This document shows, piece by piece, positions 7,149-14,656 of a stretch of 18,618 nucleotides of DNA. Every line of letters begins with the position of its first letter. The stretch's first letter is position 1. Source of the DNA: CAYSIX01 sp964431205 (GTDB lineage: Bacteria > Planctomycetota > Phycisphaerae > Phycisphaerales > Phycisphaeraceae); contig CAYSIX010000060.1 of assembly GCA_964431205.1 (NCBI GenBank), positions 1 to 18,618 on the forward strand, given 5' to 3'. The translations under genes and the position numbers were made by a program. The notes beneath the pieces are model-generated. The model saw only the letters and a list, made by a program, of their open reading frames with translations. It did not search any database and was not told the origin of the DNA.

Positions 7149-8339
7149 ATGGTCCGGCGCGACTCCAACCCCTTCCAGCGCTCGTCGCACACCCTCCATC
7201 GCAGGGTCTTTCACGCCCTGTTTGCGCTGGCGCTTCTTCAACCGCCCGGCGCAGCGCTCGCACAAGACGAGGCGCCGATGCCGCAGCCTGACGCGGCGGC
7301 GGAATCGACACGGGCGGGCGAAGGGGCTCCGAGCGAGACACCGGCCGGCGAGGGGCTGCCCACCGAGGGGATCGCGCAGGCGGTCCAGGACCGGGACTTC
7401 GGGGCGCTGGCGGCCGAGGCGTGGCGCTTCGTGACCATGCTGTGGAACGCCGAGCTGTTCAAGGCCGGCGACACCGCGGTGACGATCAACCAGCTCGTGA
7501 TCGCCCTGCTGGTGGTTTTGATCGGGGCGGTGGTCAGCCGGCGTCTGACGCGGTTGATCCAGCACCGGCTGATGAGGTCACGACGGGTCGACCAACACGC
7601 GGCGGCGCTGGTTCAGAAGCTGCTGTTTTACCTGATGCTGGCCGTGATCGTGCTGGTGGCGCTGCCGATCGCGGGGATCCCGATCACGATTTTCACCGTG
7701 CTGGGCGGGGCGCTGGCGATCGGCATCGGCTTCGGGGCGCAGAACCTGATCAACAACCTGATCAGCGGGTTGATCATCATGACCGAGCGGCCGATCCGTC
7801 TGGGCGACCTGGTCGAGGTCGCCGACTATCAGGGCCGCGTGGAGGAGATCGGCAACCGGTGCACACGGATCCGTCGGCCGGACGGCGTGGACGTGCTGGT
7901 GCCCAACAGCCACTTTCTCGAGCAGCCGGTGATCAACTGGACGCTGTTCGACAACACGGTCCGTGGGTCGGTGGTGGTCGGGGTGGCGTACGGCTCACCG
8001 ACACGGGAGGTCGAGGAGCTGATGCGCCAGGCGGTCGCCGAGCAGGACAAGGCCATGACCGATCCGGAGCCGATCGTCCTGTTCGAGGACTTCGGCGACA
8101 ACGCGCTGACCTTCAACGTGCTTTTCTGGACTGCGGTGACCAGGCCGATGGACCTGCGCCGGCTGCAGAGCGACGTGCGCTATCGCATTGATCAGCTGCT
8201 TCGCGAGGCGAAGATCACCATCGCGTTCCCCCAGCGGGACGTGCACCTGGACACGCTCTCGCCGCTGCGCGTGCAACTGACGGGCGACCACCCGCGCACC
8301 ACCGACGACCCGAACGCAAACAAGGACAGCGAGGGCTGA
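7149..8339 (+). CDS. MscS-family mechanosensitive ion channel (KefA/MscK-like)
   Basis: Small-conductance mechanosensitive channel that releases solutes on osmotic downshock. It has 396 residues from the ATG at 7149. Residues 1-39 form a signal peptide (HALFALALLQPPGAALAQ). A low-complexity Ala/Pro/Glu periplasmic linker follows (about 40-75). Membrane spans lie at about 114-131 and 157-174, and the pore helix at 180-212 reads GGALAIGIGFGAQNLINNLI, a close match to the MscS pore consensus. TERPIRLGDLVEV opens the cytoplasmic beta domain, with RRPDGVDVLVPNSHFLEQPV after it. The frame is open from GTG 7092, but the added 19 residues look non-coding and spoil the signal peptide. The corA-like gene follows three bases after the stop, so the two are an operon. 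Codons favour G in third position, unlike the lyase-like gene before it. Confidence 0.93.
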   Translation: MVRRDSNPFQRSSHTLHRRVFHALFALALLQPPGAALAQDEAPMPQPDAAAESTRAGEGAPSETPAGEGLPTEGIAQAVQDRDFGALAAEAWRFVTMLWNAELFKAGDTAVTINQLVIALLVVLIGAVVSRRLTRLIQHRLMRSRRVDQHAAALVQKLLFYLMLAVIVLVALPIAGIPITIFTVLGGALAIGIGFGAQNLINNLISGLIIMTERPIRLGDLVEVADYQGRVEEIGNRCTRIRRPDGVDVLVPNSHFLEQPVINWTLFDNTVRGSVVVGVAYGSPTREVEELMRQAVAEQDKAMTDPEPIVLFEDFGDNALTFNVLFWTAVTRPMDLRRLQSDVRYRIDQLLREAKITIAFPQRDVHLDTLSPLRVQLTGDHPRTTDDPNANKDSEG

Positions 8340-8342
8340 TCG

Positions 8343-9572
8343 ATGAGCCAACGACAACGCACGGCACCGGGCGGACGCGCACGAAAACGGGCCTTGGGAA
8401 AACGCGTCGGTTCGACGCTCGGCGGCGCGTTCGACGCCGCCTTCGGCACCGTAGGCAAGATCCTCAGCAGCCCCCTGCGCTTGCCCGGCATGCCCCACGC
8501 CCGCCAGCACGTCACGCCCGACACCCCCGGGGCCCGGCCCGGCATCGACCACCTGCCCGACCTCGACACCCCGCCCCCGCCGGACGCCGTCCACATCCGC
8601 TGCATCGACTACGGGCCCGACCTCATCGAGTCGACGACCGTTGACGACCTCGACGCTTTTCTCACCGCCCCGCGACCGCCGGGCGCCCGCGTCCGGTGGA
8701 TCAACGTCGACGGGTTGCACCCCTACGTCGTCAATCGGTTCCGCCAGACCATGGGCATCCACACCCTCGCCGCCGAGGACGTCCTGCACGTGCCCCAGCG
8801 CCCCAAGGCCGAGGCTTTCGATCGGCATCTGTTCGTCGTCACGCGCATGACCCGCCTGACCGACGACGGCACGCGCTCCGAGCAGGTGAGCCTGTTCGTG
8901 ACGCCCGATACCGTGTTGACCTTTCAGGAACAGGCCGGCGACGTCTGGCAGCCGATCCGCGAGCGGCTGGCGACGGAGGGCTCGCGCCTGCGGCAGAACG
9001 ACGGCAGCTACCTCATGTACGCCCTGATCGACGCGATCGTGGACCATCATTTCCCGCTGCTCGAACGGCTCGGCGACGGGCTGGAGTCGATGGAGGACGC
9101 GGTGATCACCAACCCGACGCCGCAGTTGCTCCGTCAGATCCACGCGGTCAAGCGGGAGCTGGCGGCGATGCGGCGGGTCATGTGGCCCATGCGCGAACTC
9201 GTCGCCGCGCTGATGCGTGAAGACACGCCGATGATCGCGCCCATGACGCGGACCTACCTCCGCGACGTGTACGAGCACTGCATCCAGCTCGTCGACCTGA
9301 TCGAGACCTACCGCGAGATGGCGGGCAGCTTGACCGACCTGCACCTCTCGGCCGCGTCGAACCGTATGAACGAGGTCATGAAGGTGCTGACGATCATGGC
9401 CACGATCTTTATCCCCATCACGTTCTTCGCCGGCGTCTACGGGATGAACTTCGAACACATCCCCGAGCTGGACTGGCGCTTCGCGTACCCGTTGTTCTGG
9501 GTGATCTGCGTGGCCACCGTGGTTGGATTGCTGTGGTTCTTCCACCGGCGCGGCTGGATCGGCCGGCCGTGA
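8343..9572 (+). CDS. corA: CorA-type magnesium/cobalt channel
   Basis: Pentameric inner-membrane magnesium channel of 409 residues, longer than the usual 310-350 because of about 80 extra N-terminal residues rich in basic residues, Gly and Pro. The cytoplasmic funnel domain starts near residue 83 (VHIRCIDYG). A long helix follows, with HAVKRELAAMRRVMWPMREL at 267-286. The pore helix ends in FFAGVYGMNF with the diagnostic GMN at 367-369, then HIPELDWRFAYP and the second membrane helix (about 381-400). The C-terminus HRRGWIGRP is basic, as expected on the cytoplasmic side. The gene starts three bases after the mscS stop, with GAGGG seven bases before the ATG, so the two are translated from one message. 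A Co/Ni rather than Mg preference cannot be excluded. Confidence 0.95.
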   Translation: MSQRQRTAPGGRARKRALGKRVGSTLGGAFDAAFGTVGKILSSPLRLPGMPHARQHVTPDTPGARPGIDHLPDLDTPPPPDAVHIRCIDYGPDLIESTTVDDLDAFLTAPRPPGARVRWINVDGLHPYVVNRFRQTMGIHTLAAEDVLHVPQRPKAEAFDRHLFVVTRMTRLTDDGTRSEQVSLFVTPDTVLTFQEQAGDVWQPIRERLATEGSRLRQNDGSYLMYALIDAIVDHHFPLLERLGDGLESMEDAVITNPTPQLLRQIHAVKRELAAMRRVMWPMRELVAALMREDTPMIAPMTRTYLRDVYEHCIQLVDLIETYREMAGSLTDLHLSAASNRMNEVMKVLTIMATIFIPITFFAGVYGMNFEHIPELDWRFAYPLFWVICVATVVGLLWFFHRRGWIGRP

Positions 9573-9615
9573 AGCCGTCGTCACGTCGACCGTCGGCCAC
9601 GGCGAAAACCAACGA

Positions 9616-11229
9616 TCAGCCAGCGGCGACGAGGCGGTAGAGCGGCGCGGGGTCGAGGTCGGGCGCGAGCGTGGCCGTGCGGCCCGTCGCGCGAACGCAG
9701 ACGCCGAGGGTCTCGGTGACCGCCGCGGCGGCGCGGTACCCGCTGCGCACCGCGCCCTCCATCGTCGCGGGCCAGCCCGTGTCGCACCAGTCGCCGGCCA
9801 GGAACAGGTTCTCGATCGGTCCCGTCGGCGCCGGCCGCACCGCGTCGATGCCCGGCCGCAGCGCGAACGTCGCACGCTTCTCCTTCACCACCCGGTGATG
9901 GTCCAGCGCCGCCCCCGCCATCCCCGGCAGAACCCGGCGAAGCTCGCGCACCGCCATCGCCGCGATCTCGTCGACCGGCCGCGACACCCACTCGTACGCC
10001 GCGCTGATCACCCCGTGCAGGTGGTGCACCGCCGCGCCGTCGTCGGTGCGCTCCATCCCCTTGTTGAACATCCACTGCAGCGGGCTGTCGACCAGCACGA
10101 GGTGCGGCAGGTCCGTCACCGCTCGGCCGTCGGCCCGCCGCAGAAACAGGTGCACGCCGATGATCGGGCTGACGTCGAAGCGGTCGAGCGCCGCCAGCCG
10201 CCCGTCGGCCGCGACCATCTCGGGACTCGCGAGCTTGGCCAGGCGATCGAACGGTACGGCCGAGACACAGGCGTCGGCCTCGAGCCGCGCGCCGCCCGTC
10301 AGCCGCAGGCCCGTGATGCGCCGCCCGTCGAACTCCAACGCCTCGGCGCTCGTGCCCAGCCGCACCTCGCCGCCGGCCCGCTTGACGTGCTCGACCGCCC
10401 GGTCGTACAGGTCCACCAGCGGCACGCCCGAGACCCCCATGCGGTACGCCTCGGTGTGGCGGAGAAAGCCATCCTGGAACACCTGGATCGCTCCGCTCGC
10501 CGCGACGCGATCGATCCGCTCGTTGCACGCGCTGACGATGATCACCGCCCAGAACCGCTCGATCGCCACACGCGGCTGGCGATGCCGCGCCAGCCAGTCG
10601 GCGAAGCTCACGCCCGCCAGGGCCCGACGCTGCCCGGGTGACACCCGCAGGATCGCCAGCATGCCGCGCGCGATCGCCGCCTTCTCCGCCCACGAATACA
10701 CCCGCATCGCCAGCAGCGCCCGGGTCAGGTGAAACGGCGCCGGCAGGTCGTCGGCCTCGAAGCGGTCGATCCGGCCGCCCGCGTCGGCGAAGTAGAGCGT
10801 GCGGTGCCAGACGATCCGATCCAGCACGCCCAGCCGCTCGTACAGCTCGATCAGGTTCGTGCAGCAGCCCATCAGCACGTGCTGGCAGTTGTCCAGCAGG
10901 TCGCCGCGGGTCGGATCGACGAAGCTCGTCGCCCGTCCGCCCAGTCGTTTACGGGTTTCGACTAGGGTGACACGCACGCCGGTCTCGGCGAGGCGTACGG
11001 CCGCGGCGATTCCCGCCAACCCGCCGCCGACGATCACCACGTCACGGCGTCGGTCGCCAGCCGGCGACGCTTCCTCCCTCTCCCCCCGGCAGAGGGCCGG
11101 GGTGAGGGCCGAATGCCTCGGGTACTCGTCCTGTGCGTGCGCGTCACTCGGCTCCGCACTGTCGCAAGCGACCGTGGCACCCGCGGCATCCGAGGTGGAA
11201 GACTCGTGGGGCATTCGAGCAGGAACCAT
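9616..11229 (-). CDS. hpnE: HpnE: FAD-dependent hydroxysqualene reductase/desaturase-like protein
   Basis: Last step of the bacterial three-enzyme squalene route: reductive removal of the hydroxyl group of hydroxysqualene. The FAD-binding dinucleotide motif DVVIVGGGLAGIAAAVRLAE lies about 62 residues in, followed by TRKRLGGRATSF. The C-terminal FAD motif is NLFLAGDWCDTGWPATMEGA, typical of the phytoene-desaturase/HpnE superfamily. The core of about 474 residues matches the family's usual size. The N-terminal 60 residues are low-complexity, cross a palindromic repeat (11076-11108) and may not be translated. The chosen ATG at 11229 lies 25 bases after the hpnD stop. A GTG at 11232 or internal GTG codons just before the FAD motif (about 11034-11040) are alternatives, and none has a good Shine-Dalgarno sequence. 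Third gene of the hpnC-hpnD-hpnE operon. Confidence 0.88.
   Translation of the reverse strand: MVPARMPHESSTSDAAGATVACDSAEPSDAHAQDEYPRHSALTPALCRGEREEASPAGDRRRDVVIVGGGLAGIAAAVRLAETGVRVTLVETRKRLGGRATSFVDPTRGDLLDNCQHVLMGCCTNLIELYERLGVLDRIVWHRTLYFADAGGRIDRFEADDLPAPFHLTRALLAMRVYSWAEKAAIARGMLAILRVSPGQRRALAGVSFADWLARHRQPRVAIERFWAVIIVSACNERIDRVAASGAIQVFQDGFLRHTEAYRMGVSGVPLVDLYDRAVEHVKRAGGEVRLGTSAEALEFDGRRITGLRLTGGARLEADACVSAVPFDRLAKLASPEMVAADGRLAALDRFDVSPIIGVHLFLRRADGRAVTDLPHLVLVDSPLQWMFNKGMERTDDGAAVHHLHGVISAAYEWVSRPVDEIAAMAVRELRRVLPGMAGAALDHHRVVKEKRATFALRPGIDAVRPAPTGPIENLFLAGDWCDTGWPATMEGAVRSGYRAAAAVTETLGVCVRATGRTATLAPDLDPAPLYRLVAAG
11076..11108. repeat. Dispersed-type palindrome (CCCTC...GAGGG) near the start of hpnE
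   Basis: CCCTCTCCCCCCGG pairs imperfectly with CCGGGGTGAGGG across a short CAGAGGG loop. The word pattern resembles a palindromic dispersed repeat that I recall from many bacterial genomes (CCCTCACCCC...GGGAGAGGG). That resemblance is from memory. Here it falls inside the reading frame upstream of the FAD motif of hpnE. It encodes about ALTPALCRGEREE in the long version of the protein. Confidence 0.65.
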
Positions 11230-11254
11230 CACAGCGACTCGTGGGCGGTGGCGG

Positions 11255-12232
11255 TCACCGACGGTTTCGCAGGCACGCGCTGAGGGCGATGCCGAGCTTG
11301 CGGAAGCTGCTGAGCCGGACGCGACGGGTCAGGACGCGACGCGGATCGTCGGCGATGCGGGTCAACAGGCCGCGATAGATGCGCATCATCGTCTCACTGG
11401 TGGCGCGGCAGTCGGGGCTGACGTGCCGCTCGAGCGACGCGGACATGTCGTAGTAGCCGCGCGCCCGCTCGATCTGGTAGGTCATCAGACGGTCGTAGTT
11501 CTCATCCGGCCTGCGGTCGAGCCACCGTCGTTCGCTGACGCCGAACCGCTCCAGGTCCTCCTGCGGCAGGTAGATGCGGTCACGCCGGGCGTCCTCGGCT
11601 ACGTCACGAAGGATGTTGGTCAACTGCATGGCGACGCCGCGATACTCGGCGAGCTGGCGGACGGACGGGTCGCCGTCGTCGCCCCAGATGCGCACGCAGA
11701 CCAGCCCGACGACGGAGGCGACCTTGTAGCAATAGTCGTAAAGCTCGTCGAACGTGCGGTAGCGGGTGTGCAGCAGGTCGCAGCGCTGGCCGTCGAGCAT
11801 GGCGTGCAGGTGTTCGGCGGGCAGGCCGTAGCGGCGGACGACGTGGACGAACGCGGGCCAGAACGGCGCCGGCGGCAGCGGCTCGTCGTCACGGGCGGCG
11901 AGCACGCGGTCCATCTCGGCGCGAAACCGCTCGATCCGCGCCAGGGCCGCGTCCCGGTCCCGGCCGACCGACGCCCGCCACGCGTCCGCCCCGCCGGGCA
12001 CGGCGTCGGCCATGTCGTCGCACGCCCGCATGAACGCGTACACCGCGAACACAGCCGATCGCTTGGGCTCCGGCGTCAGCTTCAGCCCGTAATAGAAGTT
12101 CCGCGCCCGACGCCGCGTCAGGTCGTGGCACCACGCGAACGATGCCCTCTGCTCGGCCGTCAGTGGGGCCGGGCTCTGGTGGGCTGTCGATTGCTCCCAA
12201 CCCGTGGCGGCGGTCAGCGTCGCGTCAGCCAT
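11255..12232 (-). CDS. hpnD: HpnD: presqualene diphosphate synthase
   Basis: Squalene/phytoene synthase family enzyme. In the HpnCDE route it condenses two farnesyl diphosphates to presqualene diphosphate. It has 325 residues. The first aspartate motif is DDMAD (72-76) in YAFMRACDDMADAVP. The second is DVAED (210-214) in NILRDVAEDARRDRIYLP. The preceding RNFYYGLKLTPEPKRSAVFA is typical of HpnD rather than HpnC. The start ATG at 12232 overlaps the end of hpnC by eight bases. A longer frame to 12322 lies within hpnC and is not believable. A phytoene synthase activity cannot be excluded by sequence alone, but the hpnC and hpnE neighbours favour squalene. Confidence 0.9.
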   Translation of the reverse strand: MADATLTAATGWEQSTAHQSPAPLTAEQRASFAWCHDLTRRRARNFYYGLKLTPEPKRSAVFAVYAFMRACDDMADAVPGGADAWRASVGRDRDAALARIERFRAEMDRVLAARDDEPLPPAPFWPAFVHVVRRYGLPAEHLHAMLDGQRCDLLHTRYRTFDELYDYCYKVASVVGLVCVRIWGDDGDPSVRQLAEYRGVAMQLTNILRDVAEDARRDRIYLPQEDLERFGVSERRWLDRRPDENYDRLMTYQIERARGYYDMSASLERHVSPDCRATSETMMRIYRGLLTRIADDPRRVLTRRVRLSSFRKLGIALSACLRNRR

Positions 12233-13301
12233 GATCGGTCGTGGTGCTTCCAGCGGCCGCGCCCGCCGGACCGCCCGACGCCGCGCCGCCAACCCTGCCT
12301 CTGTCCAGCAGTGTACCGCCAACCGCCCGCAGCATCAGCCCCAGCTTCGCCACCTTCCCCAGACGCGGCCGGACCGTCAGCGTGTCGCAGCCCTGACGAG
12401 CGATCCGCCTCAGCACCGCCTCGCCCCCGTAGGTGAACAGCTTGATCTGACCCCGACAGCCGACATCGAGCAGCGGCCACAGCCCCCGGCCCCGCTCGAA
12501 CAGCGGCCACGTCCGCCCCACCAGCTCACGCATCGCCGCTACGAACGGCGGCCGCACCACCCGCACCCCCGCGTACGGCGGGCACGCCCCGCAACGCATC
12601 CCGTCAACCCGTGCGCCGCCCGAACCCTCGTCCCCGGTTGAGGCTCGGATCACCTTCACCATCAGGTCGAGATCGAGCCCGTGCCGCTCGGCGACGTCCG
12701 CCGGGATGTACACGCGGTCCCGTTCGAGCACGTCCCGACGGACGTCCTGCCAGAAGTTGGTCAGTTGCAGCGCGGTGCACGTCGCGTCGCTGAGTCGCTG
12801 CCGCCGCTCGTCTCGGTACCCGCACAGGTACAGCACCAGCCGACCGACGGGATCGGCGCTGCGCGTGCAGTAGTCCAGCACCTGCTCCCACGTCTCGTAC
12901 CGCGTGACGGTCTGGTCCTGCACGAACGCGTCGATCAGGTCGTCGAACGGCCGACGCGGGATCGCGTGGGTTTCGATCGTCGCGCGCAGGGCCACGAAGA
13001 CCGGGTGGCGCGGCCGGCCGTCGTAGCAGCGTTCCAGCTCGTCGCGCCACCAGCCCAGCAGATCGAGGGAGCGGTCGCGGTCGCCGGTCTCGTCGCCGAG
13101 GTCGTCGGCCCAGCGGCAAAACGCGTACACGTTGGCGAAGTCCTGGCGCAGGTGAGCGGGCACGAAGCGGGAAACAACGGTGAAGTTCTCGTAGTGCGTG
13201 GTGGCCAGGTCGTGGGTGTAGGCGGAGGCCGCTTCGACGCTGAGCGGTTCGCAGTGGTCGGGGCCGAAGCGGACGAGCTGGTCGAGGACGGTCGATGGCA
13301 T
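12225..13301 (-). CDS. hpnC: HpnC: hydroxysqualene synthase
   Basis: Squalene synthase superfamily member that converts presqualene diphosphate to hydroxysqualene. It has 358 residues. HYENFTVVSRFVPAHLR (36-52) is the HpnC-type N-terminal signature. The aspartate motifs are DDLGD (66-70) and DVRRD (186-190, in TNFWQDVRRD), followed by VYIPADVAERHG. Residues about 222-248 form a Gly- and Cys-containing stretch (GDEGSGGARVDGMRCGACPP) that looks like an insertion between helices. The C-terminus is a Gly/Ala-rich tail. I choose the ATG at 13301, because AGGA lies seven bases upstream (13309-13312) and a TATCAT box is centred on the alternative ATG at 13322. First gene of the operon; its end overlaps hpnD by eight bases. 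Confidence 0.9.
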   Translation of the reverse strand: MPSTVLDQLVRFGPDHCEPLSVEAASAYTHDLATTHYENFTVVSRFVPAHLRQDFANVYAFCRWADDLGDETGDRDRSLDLLGWWRDELERCYDGRPRHPVFVALRATIETHAIPRRPFDDLIDAFVQDQTVTRYETWEQVLDYCTRSADPVGRLVLYLCGYRDERRQRLSDATCTALQLTNFWQDVRRDVLERDRVYIPADVAERHGLDLDLMVKVIRASTGDEGSGGARVDGMRCGACPPYAGVRVVRPPFVAAMRELVGRTWPLFERGRGLWPLLDVGCRGQIKLFTYGGEAVLRRIARQGCDTLTVRPRLGKVAKLGLMLRAVGGTLLDRGRVGGAASGGPAGAAAGSTTTDHG

Positions 13302-13498
13302 GCGGGGGTCCTGAACGCACATGATAGGCCGTTCACGGCGTGGCCCGGCGGATCGCGGTCGGTTCGGCGGGCCGTGGCCGGTCGTGCGGGCTGCACGGAT
13401 CATGCGGCCTGGGCGGTTAAGGCGGGTCCGGAAAGGGCCGATGCAGGACGCGGGCGAGAGCGCGCCGGGCGTGCCTTCGCCCGACCGGGAAGCCCGTT
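13302..13498. promoter_or_regulatory. Divergent promoter region, hpnCDE and glycosyltransferase operon
   Basis: This 197-base gap separates divergent operons. On the minus strand TATCAT (13321-13326) is a good -10 candidate for hpnC; transcription would start near 13314, leaving a leader of about 13 bases with AGGA. No -35 hexamer is evident. On the plus side GGGA (13487-13490) lies eight bases before the ATG at 13499. GGGCGA (13452-13457) and TCGCCC (13477-13482) form a weak inverted repeat. Confidence 0.4.
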
Positions 13499-14644
13499 AT
13501 GCGCATCGCCCTGGACGCCCGCACGCTCTACGCCGACCAGCGCCGCGGGATCGGACGCAGCCTGCTCCGCCTTTACCGGACGCTGGCCGAGCTGCGGCCC
13601 GACTGGCGCGTGATCGCCTACCACCGCGACCCGGAGGCGCGTGGCCACCCTCTGGCGCGCCCCTTTGCCGAGCCCCGCTGCATCGAGATGCCCGGCGACC
13701 GGTTCGACGCCTGGGGCCGTTGGCGTCTGCCCGTCGCCGCCTGGCGCGACGGCGCCGAGGCCCTGCACTGCCCGGCGAACGACTGCCCCCGCTGGTCGCC
13801 GCTGCCCACCGTCGTGACGATCCACGACACGATCCCGCTCGAGCTGCCCGAGACGGTCAGCGGTGCGCAGGTCAGCCGCTTCGCCCAGTCGATCCGGGCC
13901 GCGCGGCACCGCGCCAACGTGATCCTTTGCCCGTCACGGTACACCCGGCAGCGGCTGGTCGAGCTGGCGGGCATCGACGCGGCACGCATCACCGTCGCCC
14001 CCTGGGGCCCGACGCTGGACGCCGACGATTTCAGTCGCACGGCCGACCCGGCCGCCGTCCTGCACGAGTACCGCGTCGCCGCCCCGTTCGTGCTGCACTT
14101 CGGCGCCGCCGATCCGCGCAAGAACACGCGGCGGCTGATCGAGGCCTGGGCCATGCTGCCGCGACGCGTCCGCCGGCAGTGGCGGCTGCTCGTGCTCGGG
14201 CTCGATGGGACGACCCAGCAGCGGCTGATGAAGGTCACGCATCGGCTGGGCGTGCACCGCGGCGTCGTGCTGCACGGGTTCGCGCGCGAGCGGGACGTAC
14301 CGGCGCTGCTCTCGTCCGCCGAGCTGTTGGCGTACCCGAGCCTGGCCGAAGGGTTCGGCCTGCCGATCCTCGAGGCGTTCGCGGCGCGCACGGCCGTGCT
14401 GACCTCCGACGCCACGAGCCTGAGCGAGGTCGCCGGTGACGCCGCGCTGTGCGTCGACCCGCACCGGACGCTGGCGATCCACGCGGGGCTGCGCACGCTG
14501 ATCCGCGATGCGGCGCAACGGGACGAGCTGGTCGCGCGCGGCGTGCAGCGGCTGAGCGAGTTCACTTGGCGGACGTGTGCCGAGCGCTTCGCCGAGGCGA
14601 TCGAACGGACGGCGGGGGTGCAGCGGCGGCGACTGGCCGCGTGA
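13499..14644 (+). CDS. GT4-family glycosyltransferase (group 1)
   Basis: Retaining GT-B glycosyltransferase of 381 residues. The N-terminal acceptor domain opens with MRIALDARTLYADQRRGIGR, the classic start of mannosyl- or galactosyl-transferase-like GT4 proteins, and includes VVTIHDTIPLELPE (about 105-118). The C-terminal nucleotide-sugar domain has VLHFGAADPRKNTRRLIEAW (198-217) and the EX7E catalytic motif E284...E292 in AEGFGLPILEAFA, then SDATSLSEVAGDAALCVDP. No membrane segment is present, so it acts on the cytoplasmic face. It probably takes part in surface polysaccharide or lipid-linked sugar assembly; donor and acceptor are not predictable here. The next glycosyltransferase starts 12 bases after its stop. 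Confidence 0.92.
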   Translation: MRIALDARTLYADQRRGIGRSLLRLYRTLAELRPDWRVIAYHRDPEARGHPLARPFAEPRCIEMPGDRFDAWGRWRLPVAAWRDGAEALHCPANDCPRWSPLPTVVTIHDTIPLELPETVSGAQVSRFAQSIRAARHRANVILCPSRYTRQRLVELAGIDAARITVAPWGPTLDADDFSRTADPAAVLHEYRVAAPFVLHFGAADPRKNTRRLIEAWAMLPRRVRRQWRLLVLGLDGTTQQRLMKVTHRLGVHRGVVLHGFARERDVPALLSSAELLAYPSLAEGFGLPILEAFAARTAVLTSDATSLSEVAGDAALCVDPHRTLAIHAGLRTLIRDAAQRDELVARGVQRLSEFTWRTCAERFAEAIERTAGVQRRRLAA

Positions 14645-14656
14645 GCGAGGCGTCTC

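Noticed and set aside
5024..7192. A 722-codon antisense frame opposite the lyase-like gene
   Set aside because: Its product is Val/Gly/Ala low-complexity sequence without domains. It arises because C-ending codons on the plus strand avoid stops on the opposite strand.
9573..9615. GCCGT/ACGGC inverted repeat between convergent corA and hpnE as a bidirectional terminator
   Set aside because: The stem is only five bases with a 20-base loop, and no T-tract follows on the plus strand.
7995..9875. A 626-codon minus-strand frame opposite mscS and corA
   Set aside because: The plus strand carries two genes with complete diagnostic motifs (MscS pore and CorA GMN). The antisense product is His/Asp/Arg-rich shadow sequence.
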